A stretch of DNA of 64,000 bases from Silvibacterium dinghuense (GTDB lineage: Bacteria > Acidobacteriota > Terriglobia > Terriglobales > Acidobacteriaceae): contig NZ_SDMK01000005.1 in NCBI RefSeq assembly GCF_004123295.1, positions 248,001 through 312,000 of the forward strand, given 5' to 3'. The notes under the pieces are model-generated. The model saw nothing but the letters and a program-made list of their open reading frames with translations, was not told where the DNA came from and did no database searches. A program made the translations under genes and the position numbers. Positions 1 through 9,277 of the stretch are shown piece after piece. Numbering within the stretch: position 1 is the stretch's first letter; every line of letters starts with the position of its first letter.

Positions 1-3000
1 GTTTGACGAATGCCGCCGGGTTATACCATTCGTTTACACAGCCCGAGTATCCAGCTTCGCAACGAGCCGACTGATGAGCTGGCTTGATGTTCTTCACTGC
101 TGGATTCCAGTTCGGCATCATCGAACCAGCCTGCTGGTAGTTGGCCTGTGTGCCATAGACGGTGAAAGGGTTACCAGTAGAGAGCACGATGGTGCCTGAC
201 ACTTGCCACCCGCCAATCACTTCATCGAGCAGCTGGTTGTGATTCAGGAACGTACGGCCCTTGCCGAAGGGCAACTCATAGAGAGCATAGCCCTTGAAGG
301 CATTGCGGACGTCGAAATTCGAGTTGCTGTAGTTTGCCTTGGGGTTGTTGGCCTGCTGATAGTTCTGCTGACCTTCACGGCTACCCCAACCCGACGAATC
401 CTGATCATCAAGGAAGTGCGACCAGACATAGTTGAAGGCATAGCTAACGCCAGACTTGAGGCGCTGCTGGATCTGGGCCTGTAGCGAGTTGTAATTCGAG
501 ATGCCGTTATTTGTGCTACCCGTAATGCTCTGGTAGGCCGAGTACGGACGATAGGCCGTATCGTTCGACGAGAAGTATTGCTCGGGAACTGCATTCAGGT
601 CTGTTGGATAGTTCAGGTTAAAGCCATGGCTGCCTACATAGGATAGCTGCGTCATCGTATTTGCGCCGACCATCTTCTGCAGCGAAACATTGTATTGGTA
701 GATCTTCGGCACCGGGGTATGGAACTCATTGTAAGTTGCAGACTGGCCATTAAAGCGAGTGGGCGAAGTAGATGCTGCGCTGTACGGCAGCGCGGTGCTG
801 GTGCCGTAATAAGTACCGGTACCATCGAGCTGAGTAATCGGCGTAATGCCGTTGGTCTGATCGGAGACGCTGCCCGATGAACTCACTGCCGCTCCCATGC
901 CGCCACCGTAGGTATCGAGACTCCAGTTATAGGAGTAGACACCGAAGCCGCCATTCAGCGTGGTATCTGACTTAGGCTGCCAGGAGAAACCCACACGGGG
1001 CAGGATGGTGTTGTAGACGTCGGCCTGTAGCGCGCCACGGCCGTGAGCCTTGGTGCTGCCATACCAGTAGGCGCCATCCTGATTCGTTGCGGTGTTCAGC
1101 ACTTCGGGATCCCACACGGCTTCGTTGCCATGAATTTCATTCCAGCCATGGTTGATCTGGTAGCGGAGACCGAGATTGATGGTGAGATTCGGGCGCAGCT
1201 TCCAGTCATCCTGGATGAAGACCTGCGGACTCTTGAGACGTGCGCCATATTCCGGACTTACACTCGCGTTCCAGTTATTGGCCATGCCAAGCAAAAAGTC
1301 AGCATACTCCAGACCAGTAGAGGTATCCGGCGAGGCAACACCGTTCTTATCAAGAGTCCACTGCTCGGTGTACTGACCAGAGAACTGCATAGTACCAGCG
1401 TTGTAATTACCCCAGGCTGTCGAATCGTCGCGGTAGATGAGAAATTCGCCGCCAAAGTGCAGGATATGGCGGCCGCGAATCATGGTCACGACATCGGAGG
1501 GATCAAAAACGTGCTCTTTATAAACAGCCTGCACCTGAGGCTCGATCCAGGCATAAGGATAGTTACGAGTAAACTGAATCGCGGGGATATCATCAGCCTT
1601 GGCAAACTGCCAGCCTAACTGCGAGGCATAGCCCTTATTGAGAGTAAGGTCCTGATAGAAATTACCCTGCCAGGTATAGCCGAGGCGCGCTTCGTTAATG
1701 GTCGTTGGGCTGATGTTCCAAACGTCAGTGACTTGCGCGTTGTTGTTGTCGACGTCGCCCATCTGGCAGCCAACGGGGCAGGCAGTGACCTGGCTCGGAT
1801 AAAGAACCGGCGTATCGCTCTGCGTATCGGACATCGTCAGGCGATTCGTGTGCGTGATATCCCAGTCCAGGCGGCCGAAGTACTTCCGGTAAGGTGTGGA
1901 CTGTGGCTCCTGAGCATAGAAATTATTTTGTGTTTCTCCATCGGCACCAGTCGATCCAGTAACGAATTTGCCGCCCGAGATGTGATTGGAAGGCGTGGGA
2001 TAAAATTGCTGGAACTTACTCGCCACTGAGTCGAACATGCTTGCCGGAATTGCATTCGAGCCATACTCCTCCTGGAACGACTTACGTACCGGGTATGGAT
2101 TACCCTGCGAATCATAGGCAATAGTCTGCGTCGTCGGATCGTAGATAGGAAGCTGCCCAGTGAAATCGCCGCCCATCACCGCCTGAGTTGGAATCGAGTT
2201 CGTTCCACTGCTCGAACCATGATCCACAATCTGGTCGTAGTTGAAGTAGAAGAACATCCGCTTCTTGAGGATCGGACCGCCGATCGAACCGCCGAAGTCG
2301 TTGTACTTCGAATAAGGTACCGTCGGCTGACTAGCAAAGCCGAAGCTGTTCGCGTTCAGTTTGTCATTCTGAAAGTAGTCATACGCCGTACCGTGGAACT
2401 GACTGGTACCGCCCTTCGAAATCTGGTTGAAGACCGCGCCTCCAATGCCGTATTGCGCCGAGAAGGTCGAGGTGTTCACCTGCAGCTCAGCTACGTTTTC
2501 GAAGACCTCCGGGTTGGCATTCGAGCTGTGCGAGAGCGTCGTCGAGGCACCGTCAGCGAGCACGTTGCTGTACGGCAGATTGCCATTAATGGCCACTTCC
2601 TGGCCGGGATTGTTCGCACCCGCGCTCGAGGCCGGCGTGCCGGTCGCGCCCGGCAGCAGGATCATGAAGTTTTCCCAGTCCTGCGTGGTCTGCGGCAGCT
2701 GCGCCATGGACTTCGCATCGAGCGTCGTCTTCTGCTCGCCGGATTCAGTCTGCAGCAACGGGATGTCGGTGTTGACGATCACCTTCTGGCTTACCTCGCC
2801 CACCTTGAGGTTGCCGTTGACCGTGCTGTAGCCCACCTGCAGCGTAATGGGGCCGCGGACCAGCTGCTCGAAGCCATCCTTGCTGAAGGTCACCGTGTAA
2901 TTACCGGTGACGATCGACCCGGTATCGAAAACGCCCGCTCCATCCGAGGTAAAGCTCTTCGACACGCCGGTATCGACATTCAGCACCGTGACCGTCGCAC

Positions 3001-3139
3001 CCGGAATCACTGCCCCGGTCGCGTCCGTGATCGTACCGCGAATATCGCCGGCATTCATGCTCTGCGCAAACAGCGATGTTCCGCCTGCGCCCAGGGCAAC
3101 GGCCAGAACCGCAGCTCCAAGGCGTCCAAGGTTTTTCAT
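1..3139 (-). CDS. Oar-like TonB-dependent receptor, partial (C-terminus beyond left edge)
   Basis: Large outer-membrane receptor of the acidobacterial Oar-like TonB family, probably for uptake of a carbohydrate or oligosaccharide (substrate inferred only from the LacI neighbour). The frame opens at ATG 3137-3139, with AGGAGG four bases upstream, and stays open to the window edge (1046 codons). Residues 1-26 are a signal peptide ending in FAQ. Residues about 30-110 form a carboxypeptidase-regulatory-like beta sandwich (GTITDATGAVIPGATVTV). A plug domain follows (QLPQTTQDWENFM, then GGAVFNQISKGGTSQFHG), then the barrel (GGPILKKRMFFYFNYDQ). The visible end reads WYNPAAFVK, usual near the C-terminus of this family, so perhaps 100-200 residues are missing. 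It is divergent from the LacI-type gene at 3521. Confidence 0.9.
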   Translation of the reverse strand, partial: MKNLGRLGAAVLAVALGAGGTSLFAQSMNAGDIRGTITDATGAVIPGATVTVLNVDTGVSKSFTSDGAGVFDTGSIVTGNYTVTFSKDGFEQLVRGPITLQVGYSTVNGNLKVGEVSQKVIVNTDIPLLQTESGEQKTTLDAKSMAQLPQTTQDWENFMILLPGATGTPASSAGANNPGQEVAINGNLPYSNVLADGASTTLSHSSNANPEVFENVAELQVNTSTFSAQYGIGGAVFNQISKGGTSQFHGTAYDYFQNDKLNANSFGFASQPTVPYSKYNDFGGSIGGPILKKRMFFYFNYDQIVDHGSSSGTNSIPTQAVMGGDFTGQLPIYDPTTQTIAYDSQGNPYPVRKSFQEEYGSNAIPASMFDSVASKFQQFYPTPSNHISGGKFVTGSTGADGETQNNFYAQEPQSTPYRKYFGRLDWDITHTNRLTMSDTQSDTPVLYPSQVTACPVGCQMGDVDNNNAQVTDVWNISPTTINEARLGYTWQGNFYQDLTLNKGYASQLGWQFAKADDIPAIQFTRNYPYAWIEPQVQAVYKEHVFDPSDVVTMIRGRHILHFGGEFLIYRDDSTAWGNYNAGTMQFSGQYTEQWTLDKNGVASPDTSTGLEYADFLLGMANNWNASVSPEYGARLKSPQVFIQDDWKLRPNLTINLGLRYQINHGWNEIHGNEAVWDPEVLNTATNQDGAYWYGSTKAHGRGALQADVYNTILPRVGFSWQPKSDTTLNGGFGVYSYNWSLDTYGGGMGAAVSSSGSVSDQTNGITPITQLDGTGTYYGTSTALPYSAASTSPTRFNGQSATYNEFHTPVPKIYQYNVSLQKMVGANTMTQLSYVGSHGFNLNYPTDLNAVPEQYFSSNDTAYRPYSAYQSITGSTNNGISNYNSLQAQIQQRLKSGVSYAFNYVWSHFLDDQDSSGWGSREGQQNYQQANNPKANYSNSNFDVRNAFKGYALYELPFGKGRTFLNHNQLLDEVIGGWQVSGTIVLSTGNPFTVYGTQANYQQAGSMMPNWNPAVKNIKPAHQSARCEAGYSGCVNEWYNPAAFVK

Positions 3140-3302
3140 ACTGCCTCCTAAAAATTTCGTGCCCATCTGTCTTCTTTTGTGAACCACATGAGGTCTGCTT
3201 TCTTCCGCCCACGCTGCAGCGAGGAAGAAGCAGCACTTCCGTGCGCCTATCCCCATATTCACCAGACAATCGCTTGTCTAAACTATGGATAGGAATGCGT
3301 GG

Positions 3303-3335
3303 GAGATTACAGCGTCTTCTGACAACAGTTGTCAA
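3303..3335 (-). promoter_or_regulatory. Receptor promoter with overlapping LacI-type operator
   Basis: On the minus strand TTGACA (3335-3330) and TGTAAT (3311-3306) are separated by 18 bases, a good sigma-70 promoter for the TonB receptor, with a 5' leader of about 160 bases. The 15-bp perfect palindrome TGACAACAGTTGTCA (3320-3334) covers the -35 box. Palindromes of this size are typical LacI-family operators, so the divergent regulator at 3521 probably represses here. Confidence 0.65.
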
Positions 3336-3404
3336 GCAGTACCTGTTTCTTTTTTTGCAAGAAGACAAACGTTTTTCTCTGGAACAGGCCCCCTCCACGC
3401 TCCA

Positions 3405-3428
3405 GCCAGGTGACAGAAGTCACCTGGC
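3405..3428. repeat. Perfect inverted repeat, 10-bp arms, 4-bp spacer
   Basis: Arms GCCAGGTGAC (3405-3414) and GTCACCTGGC (3419-3428) flank AGAA in the receptor/LacI intergenic region. It could be a second operator or an RNA hairpin. The rest of the 3140-3520 gap holds the promoter described above and nothing else recognisable. Confidence 0.6.
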
Positions 3429-3520
3429 CCAGCAATCGTTTGCCTGTTTTCCCAGGGCAATGTCTGCTTTGAGCTGTTTTTTTGCTACACTCCTCAGGAC
3501 ACCATGCAGGTCGAAGGCGA

Positions 3521-4576
3521 ATGGCGGGGAAATCCGAGAGCGGGAAGAAAAACAAGCAGACGCTTCGCGACAAGCCAGTCCGGCTCAAGGAGTTGGCCGA
3601 GTATCTTGGTCTGAATCCCTCGACGATTTCTGTCGTGCTCAATGACACCCCGGGCCGCTCCATTCCCGAGGCGACGCGGCAGCGCATCAAGGAAGCGGCC
3701 CAGAAGCTCAACTACCAGCCCAACCTGGTTGCCCGCTCCTTCCGCAACCGCCGCACGCTGACCATCGGCATCATGGTGCCGGTCTTGAGCGACGGCTACC
3801 ATACCGAGATCATGACCGGCGCCGGGGACTGCCTGGTCAATGCCGGATATTTCTACTTCACCGCTCACCACCGCCATCGCCCTGCCCTGGTCGAGCAGTA
3901 CAGCCGCCAGCTTGTGGCCAAGGGAGCAGAAGGCCTTATCTGCATCGATACGGCTCTCGACCATCCCATGTCGGTGCCCGTGGTTGCCGTCGCCGGACAC
4001 CGGCATATCCGCAACGTAACCAATGTGGTTCTCGATCATCGCCGCGCCGCCGAACTGGCGATCCAGCATCTCTATACGCTTGGGCACCGCCGGATTGCCT
4101 TTATGCACGGCCAGCCCTTCAGCTCCGATTCCAACGATCGCTGGCAGAGCATTGTCGATGTCTGCAACGGGTTGGGACTTCCGATGCATCCCGAGCTGAT
4201 CATGCAGCTGGATCGCGATATCAGCACGCCGGAGCTTGGCTACCCGGTGGTCGAGCACCTGGTCAGAGGACGGCGCAAGTTCACCGCGCTGGTCTGCTTT
4301 AACGACGTTGCTGCTATCGGCGCGATCCGCGGCCTGCGCGACCTGGGCCTGCGCGTGCCGGAGGATGTCTCCGTGATCGGCTTCGACGACATCAAGGCCG
4401 CGGCCTTCCTCACTCCGGGCCTTACCACCATCCGCCAGCCACTGGCCGAGATGGGCCGCTTTGCCGCGCAGTACATGGTGAATCGCCTGAATCAGACGGA
4501 AGAGTTCCGCGAGCAGGTGGCCTTCGAGCCGGAACTGATCGTGCGCGAATCGACAGCTCCTCCGCGACGCAGCTAG
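3521..4576 (+). CDS. LacI-family transcriptional regulator
   Basis: Sugar-responsive repressor of about 351 residues. Residues about 17-65 are a LacI helix-turn-helix and hinge (VRLKELAEYLGLNPSTIS, then IPEATRQRIKEAAQKLNYQPN). The rest is a periplasmic-binding-protein-like effector domain (TIGIMVPVLSDGYHTEI; LGHRRIAFMHG; VPEDVSVIGFDDIKAA; LTTIRQPLAEMG). ATG 3521 is chosen over an upstream TTG at 3482, which would add 13 unlikely residues; GAAGG lies just upstream of the ATG. It is divergent from the TonB receptor, and the palindrome over that gene's -35 box is its likely target. The effector is unknown. Confidence 0.93.
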   Translation: MAGKSESGKKNKQTLRDKPVRLKELAEYLGLNPSTISVVLNDTPGRSIPEATRQRIKEAAQKLNYQPNLVARSFRNRRTLTIGIMVPVLSDGYHTEIMTGAGDCLVNAGYFYFTAHHRHRPALVEQYSRQLVAKGAEGLICIDTALDHPMSVPVVAVAGHRHIRNVTNVVLDHRRAAELAIQHLYTLGHRRIAFMHGQPFSSDSNDRWQSIVDVCNGLGLPMHPELIMQLDRDISTPELGYPVVEHLVRGRRKFTALVCFNDVAAIGAIRGLRDLGLRVPEDVSVIGFDDIKAAAFLTPGLTTIRQPLAEMGRFAAQYMVNRLNQTEEFREQVAFEPELIVRESTAPPRRS

Positions 4577-4615
4577 CTTTTTAAAAAAGAAAAAGCCCGG
4601 GATGGCTCCCGGGCT
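4577..4615 (-). terminator. Intrinsic terminator of the RND operon
   Basis: Perfect 9-bp stem AGCCCGGGA (4594-4602) / TCCCGGGCT (4607-4615) with loop TGGC. Read on the minus strand it is followed by TTTTTCTTTTTT, a strong U-tract. It lies 47 bases after the last gene of the efflux operon and abuts the LacI stop codon. Confidence 0.9.
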
Positions 4616-4661
4616 CAACGTGCTGCAGTTCTGCCAGTGCGGCCGCTCCCATTGGCCGCAG

Positions 4662-6176
4662 TTATGGTTTCTTCGTTACCTCGGAAACCGTCGGCAGCTG
4701 TGAAGTGTCCCAGCCTCCGCCGAGCGCGGCAATCAGCTCGACGGCGGACACCATCTGATTCATCTGCAAGGTCGCCAGCGACTGGCGATTCGTCAGCAGC
4801 GTATTCTGCGCGGTGAGCACGTTCAGGTAAGTATCCACACCCGACTTGTAGCGTGTCGTCGCGATGTCCTGATACCGCTGCGCCGAGTCGACGGCAAGCT
4901 GCTGCTTCTGAATCTGCTCGGAGAGCATACGGCAGGAGACCAGGTAGTCTTCCACCTCTTTGAATGCCGTCAGTACCGTTTGCCGATAAGAAGCGACATC
5001 GGCGTTGTACTGCGCCTGGTAGTTCTGCACATTCGCCTTGCGCTGCCCCCAGTCGAGCAGTGTCTCCGAAGCCGAAGCGCCGAGCGACCAGAAGCGCGCC
5101 GGCCAGCCGAGGAGCTGCGTAATATCGGAGCTCTGCGTGCCGGCACTGCCGCTGAGTGAGATCGTCGGATAATACGCTGCCTTCTGCACGCCGATATACG
5201 CGTTGGCTTCGGCCATCGTGCGTTCGGCCGCGGCGATATCCGGCCGCCGCTCGAGCAGCTGCGACGGCACGCCGGTAGGAATATACGGCAGCTTCGCATC
5301 GAGCGGCCGCACCGGCATGGAGAAGGAGCTCGCCGGCTTGCCCAGCAGCAGCGCGATGGCGTGCTCATACTGCGCGCGCGTGATGCCCACGGCCACAGCG
5401 CTTGCCTCAGCCGAACGCAGATTGGTCTCGGCTTCGGCCACATCTTCATCCGTATCGATGCCGGACTGGCGCAGGGTCTTGGTCAGCTCAAGGTACTGCT
5501 TATAGCTCGCAGCTGTGTTGTCATACACCTGCTGCAGCGCGTCCTCTCCGCGCAGCTCGAAATAGTATTGCGCCAGGCTTGACTGCTCGCTCAGCGTCTC
5601 GTTGGCCAGGTCCGCAGCGCTCACCTGCGCCGCATTCTGGTCGGCGCGCAGTGTGTTGCGGACACTGCCCCAGAGATCCGGCTCCCAGGATACGGAGCCA
5701 GCCAGTTCTGTGCTGGTCGAACCGCTGCTGGACTCGAGTTTCGCCGTGCTGCCGCTGCCTGTGCCCTCCCGCGAGTACGAAGGCCCGGCGGTAAGCGAGG
5801 GAAACAGCGAGGCATGCTCCGAGCGCACCACGGCGCGCGCGGCCATGTAGTTCTGGAAATACTGCTTGAGATTCTGGTCGTTAATCAGCAGCGACTCTTC
5901 GAGCTGATTGAGCTCGGAATCGCCGAAGATCTCCCACCACTTGCCGCGCAGCATTGTGTCTTGCGGATTGGCCTGCTTCCAGCCGGTGGCCTGCGCCTCG
6001 GGCGAGCCGGGCTGGCTTTCCTTGTAGGCCGGCGGCGCGGGCATGCTGGCGCGCTGATACTTGGGACCGACATTGCATCCTGCCAGCGCCACGAGCAGCG
6101 CTGCGCCGGCTGCCTTGAACAGCAGCGCCTGGGCGGAATTTCGGACGGAATTCTGTACAGGGGTTCGGGCGTTCAT
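4662..6176 (-). CDS. Outer-membrane efflux lipoprotein, OprM/NodT (TolC-like) family
   Basis: Outer-membrane channel of the tripartite pump, 504 residues, the normal family size. A lipoprotein signal ends LLVALAGC with the lipidated cysteine at residue 34, followed by the family hallmark NVGPKYQRP-like start (NVGPKYQRASMPAPP). Two outer-membrane-efflux repeats follow, including VPSQLLERRPDIAAAERTM and a C-terminal YKSGVDTYLNVLTAQ segment. It is the last of four genes. Its ATG overlaps the stop of the preceding pump gene (ATGA), and a terminator follows. Confidence 0.95.
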   Translation of the reverse strand: MNARTPVQNSVRNSAQALLFKAAGAALLVALAGCNVGPKYQRASMPAPPAYKESQPGSPEAQATGWKQANPQDTMLRGKWWEIFGDSELNQLEESLLINDQNLKQYFQNYMAARAVVRSEHASLFPSLTAGPSYSREGTGSGSTAKLESSSGSTSTELAGSVSWEPDLWGSVRNTLRADQNAAQVSAADLANETLSEQSSLAQYYFELRGEDALQQVYDNTAASYKQYLELTKTLRQSGIDTDEDVAEAETNLRSAEASAVAVGITRAQYEHAIALLLGKPASSFSMPVRPLDAKLPYIPTGVPSQLLERRPDIAAAERTMAEANAYIGVQKAAYYPTISLSGSAGTQSSDITQLLGWPARFWSLGASASETLLDWGQRKANVQNYQAQYNADVASYRQTVLTAFKEVEDYLVSCRMLSEQIQKQQLAVDSAQRYQDIATTRYKSGVDTYLNVLTAQNTLLTNRQSLATLQMNQMVSAVELIAALGGGWDTSQLPTVSEVTKKP

Positions 6177-9100
6177 AGAGCCTCCTGGGGCCGTGCCATC
6201 GGGATCACGGTGTTGCGGCCTCTCAGGCGCAGCCGCAACCGGTCCAGCACGAGATAAACCACCGGTGTGGTGTAAAGCGTCAGCACCTGGCTCACCACCA
6301 GGCCGCCGAGAATGGTAAGTCCGAGCGGCTGGCGCAGCTCGTGTCCGAGACCGGTTCCAAAGGCAAGCGGTACCGCGCCGAAAAAAGCCGCAGCCGTCGT
6401 CATCAGAATCGGGCGGAAACGCAGCAGGCAGGCATGGAAGATCGCATCCTCGCTCTTCATTCCCTGTTCCCGCTCGAGCTGCAGCGCAAAATCGATCATC
6501 ATGATGGCGTTCTTCTTCACAATGCCGATCAGCAGGATGATGCCGATAATCGAGATCACATCCAGCTCGGAATTGAAGAGGATCAGCGTGATCACCGCGC
6601 CCAGCGAGGCCGAAGGCAGCGTGGTCAGAATCGTGATGGGATGAATGAAGCTCTCGTAGAGAATGCCCAGCACGATATACACCGCGCCGATGGCAGCGGC
6701 AATCAGCACCGGCTCATTGCCCAGCGACTTCTGGAACTGCTGCGCCGTGCCGGTGAAGCTGCCATGGATGCTCTTCGGAATATGCAGCCGGTCTTCGAGT
6801 GCGTTCACCTGCTGCGTTGCCTGGTCGAGCGAGACGCCGGGAGCGAGGTTGAACGAGATCGTCGACGACGGATAAAGCCCGGTGTGATTCACCGAGAGCG
6901 GCCCGGTACGCGCCTGGTAGCTGCTGATCGCACTGATGGGCACTGCGCCATCCGAGCCCGTCACGTACGTATTGCGCAGCGCATCCGGCCCTGTGCTGAA
7001 GTGCGGATCTGCCTCCAGCACGACGTGGTACTGATTCAGCGGCTTGTAAATCGTCGAAGGCTGAGCCTGCGAGTACGAATAATTCAGCACGTTGTCGATG
7101 TCGTTCGGCGTGAGCCCCAGCCGCGCCGCGGTCATGCGGTCATAGGTCAGGTAGGACTCCAGTCCCCCTGCCAGCAGATCCGAATCCACGTCCGTAAGCG
7201 AAGAGAGCTTCTTCATCTCACGCGTCAGTATCGGCACATACTTCTTCAGATCGTCGGTGGAATCCGCCTGCAGCGTGTACTGGTACTGCGAGTTCGACTG
7301 CCGTCCGCCGATGTGCAGATCCTGCGCGGCCATCAGGAAGGTCTGCGCCTCCTTGATCGCCATCAGTTTCGGACGCAGGCGGTTCACGATATCGGTCGCA
7401 CTCACCTTGCGCTCTTCGAGCGGCTTGAGGGCAACGAACATGAAGCCGCTGTTCGAAGAGCCCATGCCGCCGCCGGTAAACGCGACGACATTCTTCACCC
7501 CGGGATCGGCACGCACGATGTTCACCGCCCGTGTCACTGCGGCATGCATCTTGTCGTAGGAGGCATCCTGCGAACCCTGCAGGCCGCCCATGATGACGCC
7601 GGTATCTTCCTGCGGAAAGAAGCCTTTCTGTACCCGCGTCAGGTACAAAATATTCAGAGCCATGGTGCAGAAGAACAAGAGCAGCACCAGCCCGGCATGA
7701 TCGCGGAGCACCCAGCGCAGGCTGCGCTCATAACCACGCACCAGCACGTTGAAGGCCCGTTCCGAGGCGTGATACAGCCGCCCATGCCCTTCCTGCTTCT
7801 CCTTCTTCAGCAGCACCGAGCAGAGCATCGGTGTCGTGGTCAGCGAGAGCACCATGGAGATGAGAATCGCCACTGCGAGCGTGACGGAAAACTCGCGGAA
7901 GAGCCGCCCCACGACGCCGCCCATCATCAGGATGGGAATGAAGACGGCAATCAGCGAGATGGTGATCGAGAGAACGGTGAAGCCGATCTCCTTCGAGCCG
8001 CGCAGCGCGGCAGCCACCGGCGTCATGCCCTCTTCGAGATAGCGCGCGATGTTTTCCATCACCACGATCGCATCGTCGATCACGAAGCCCGTGGAGATGG
8101 TCAGCGCCATCAGCGAAAGATTGTCGAGCGAGTAGCCCAGCAGGTACATCGCCGCGAAGGTGCCGATCAGCGACACCGGAACCGCAATGCCCGGAATCAG
8201 CGTGGCCCGCCAGTTGCGCAGGAAGACAAAGACGACCACGACCACCAGGCCGATCGAGATGATGAGCGAGCGTTCGACATCGTGCAGCGAGGCGCGAATG
8301 GTCGTCGTCTGGTCGAGCGTGAGCGTCAGATGCTGATTCCGCGGGATCGCCGCCTGCAGCGCAGAAAACTCGGCCTTGATCTGATCGACCGTGTTGATCA
8401 CATTCGCGCCCGGCTGCTTGAAGATGATCAGATCGATGGTCTGCTGGCCGTTCATCATGCCGCCGGCGCGCAGGTTCTCGGTCGAGTCCACCACGTCGGC
8501 AACGTCTTCCAGCCGCACCGCCGTGCCGTTGTGCTGCGCAATCACCAGCGGCTTGTAATCCTCGGCCTTCGAGAGCTGGTCGTTGGTATGGAGATAGGTG
8601 ACCGTCTGCCCGTTGGTCAGCTCGCCGGTGGGCGTGTGCGCATTCTGGTTCGACAGGAAGGTCGCAACCGTCGCCAGACTGATGCCGTAGTGCTGCAGCT
8701 GGAGCGGGTTGATCTCGACACGCACCGCCGGCAGCGTGCCGCCGCCAATCTCCACTTCGCCGACGCCGCTGATCTGTAACAGTTTCTGTTCCAGAATCGT
8801 TGAGGCCGAATCGTACCGCGCGCCCACGCCTGCTGAATCCGAGGTGATACTGATGATCGCGATCGGCGAATCCGAAGAATTCATCTTGCGATAGGTGGGA
8901 TTCGAAGGCAGGTTCGTCGGCAGATAGGTGCGCGCAGCGCTGATGGCCGCCTGCACGTCGCGCGCCGCCGCGTTGATATTGCGATTCAGATCGAACTGCA
9001 GCGAAATCGAAGCCGAGCCAGTGGAGCTCTGCGAGAGCATCTCCGTAACCCCGGCGATGTGCCCGAACTCGCGTTCGAGCGGCGTCGCCACCGAGGAAGC

Positions 9101-9277
9101 CATCACCTCCGGGCTTGCGCCGGGCAGCGAGGCGCTCACAGAGATGGTCGGCGAATCGACCTGCGGCAACGGAGCCACCGGCAGCACGATGAAAGCGATG
9201 ATGCCGGCAATCGCCACCGCCACAGTCAGCAGCGTGGTGGCGATGGGTCGCCGGATCGCGGGAGCGGAGAGGTTCAT
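6173..9277 (-). CDS. mdtC: RND multidrug efflux permease, MdtC-like subunit
   Basis: Inner-membrane proton-driven exporter, 1034 residues. The N-terminus ([37 protein letters not shown]) matches MdtC more than MdtB. The proton-relay aspartates are in [18 protein letters not shown] (TM4) and the relay lysine in [15 protein letters not shown] (TM10). In enterobacteria MdtB and MdtC form a B2C heterotrimer, and having both genes here suggests the same. It starts inside the stop of the MdtB-like gene and ends inside the start of the outer-membrane gene, both by ATGA overlaps, which predicts translational coupling. Confidence 0.93.
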   Translation of the reverse strand: MNLSAPAIRRPIATTLLTVAVAIAGIIAFIVLPVAPLPQVDSPTISVSASLPGASPEVMASSVATPLEREFGHIAGVTEMLSQSSTGSASISLQFDLNRNINAAARDVQAAISAARTYLPTNLPSNPTYRKMNSSDSPIAIISITSDSAGVGARYDSASTILEQKLLQISGVGEVEIGGGTLPAVRVEINPLQLQHYGISLATVATFLSNQNAHTPTGELTNGQTVTYLHTNDQLSKAEDYKPLVIAQHNGTAVRLEDVADVVDSTENLRAGGMMNGQQTIDLIIFKQPGANVINTVDQIKAEFSALQAAIPRNQHLTLTLDQTTTIRASLHDVERSLIISIGLVVVVVFVFLRNWRATLIPGIAVPVSLIGTFAAMYLLGYSLDNLSLMALTISTGFVIDDAIVVMENIARYLEEGMTPVAAALRGSKEIGFTVLSITISLIAVFIPILMMGGVVGRLFREFSVTLAVAILISMVLSLTTTPMLCSVLLKKEKQEGHGRLYHASERAFNVLVRGYERSLRWVLRDHAGLVLLLFFCTMALNILYLTRVQKGFFPQEDTGVIMGGLQGSQDASYDKMHAAVTRAVNIVRADPGVKNVVAFTGGGMGSSNSGFMFVALKPLEERKVSATDIVNRLRPKLMAIKEAQTFLMAAQDLHIGGRQSNSQYQYTLQADSTDDLKKYVPILTREMKKLSSLTDVDSDLLAGGLESYLTYDRMTAARLGLTPNDIDNVLNYSYSQAQPSTIYKPLNQYHVVLEADPHFSTGPDALRNTYVTGSDGAVPISAISSYQARTGPLSVNHTGLYPSSTISFNLAPGVSLDQATQQVNALEDRLHIPKSIHGSFTGTAQQFQKSLGNEPVLIAAAIGAVYIVLGILYESFIHPITILTTLPSASLGAVITLILFNSELDVISIIGIILLIGIVKKNAIMMIDFALQLEREQGMKSEDAIFHACLLRFRPILMTTAAAFFGAVPLAFGTGLGHELRQPLGLTILGGLVVSQVLTLYTTPVVYLVLDRLRLRLRGRNTVIPMARPQEAL

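Noticed and set aside
2219-3151. Plus-strand frame of about 310 codons opposite the first TonB receptor
   Set aside because: The minus strand gives a complete signal peptide, regulatory-like domain and plug; the plus frame has no protein-like motifs.
3140-3520. Small genes in the LacI/receptor gap
   Set aside because: Short frames here overlap the promoter and operator and have no ribosome binding sites.
6341-8779. Long plus-strand open frame (about 812 codons) opposite the MdtC-like gene
   Set aside because: Mirror frame of a high-GC gene; rich in Arg, His and Gln with no recognisable domain, while the minus strand encodes a complete RND pump.
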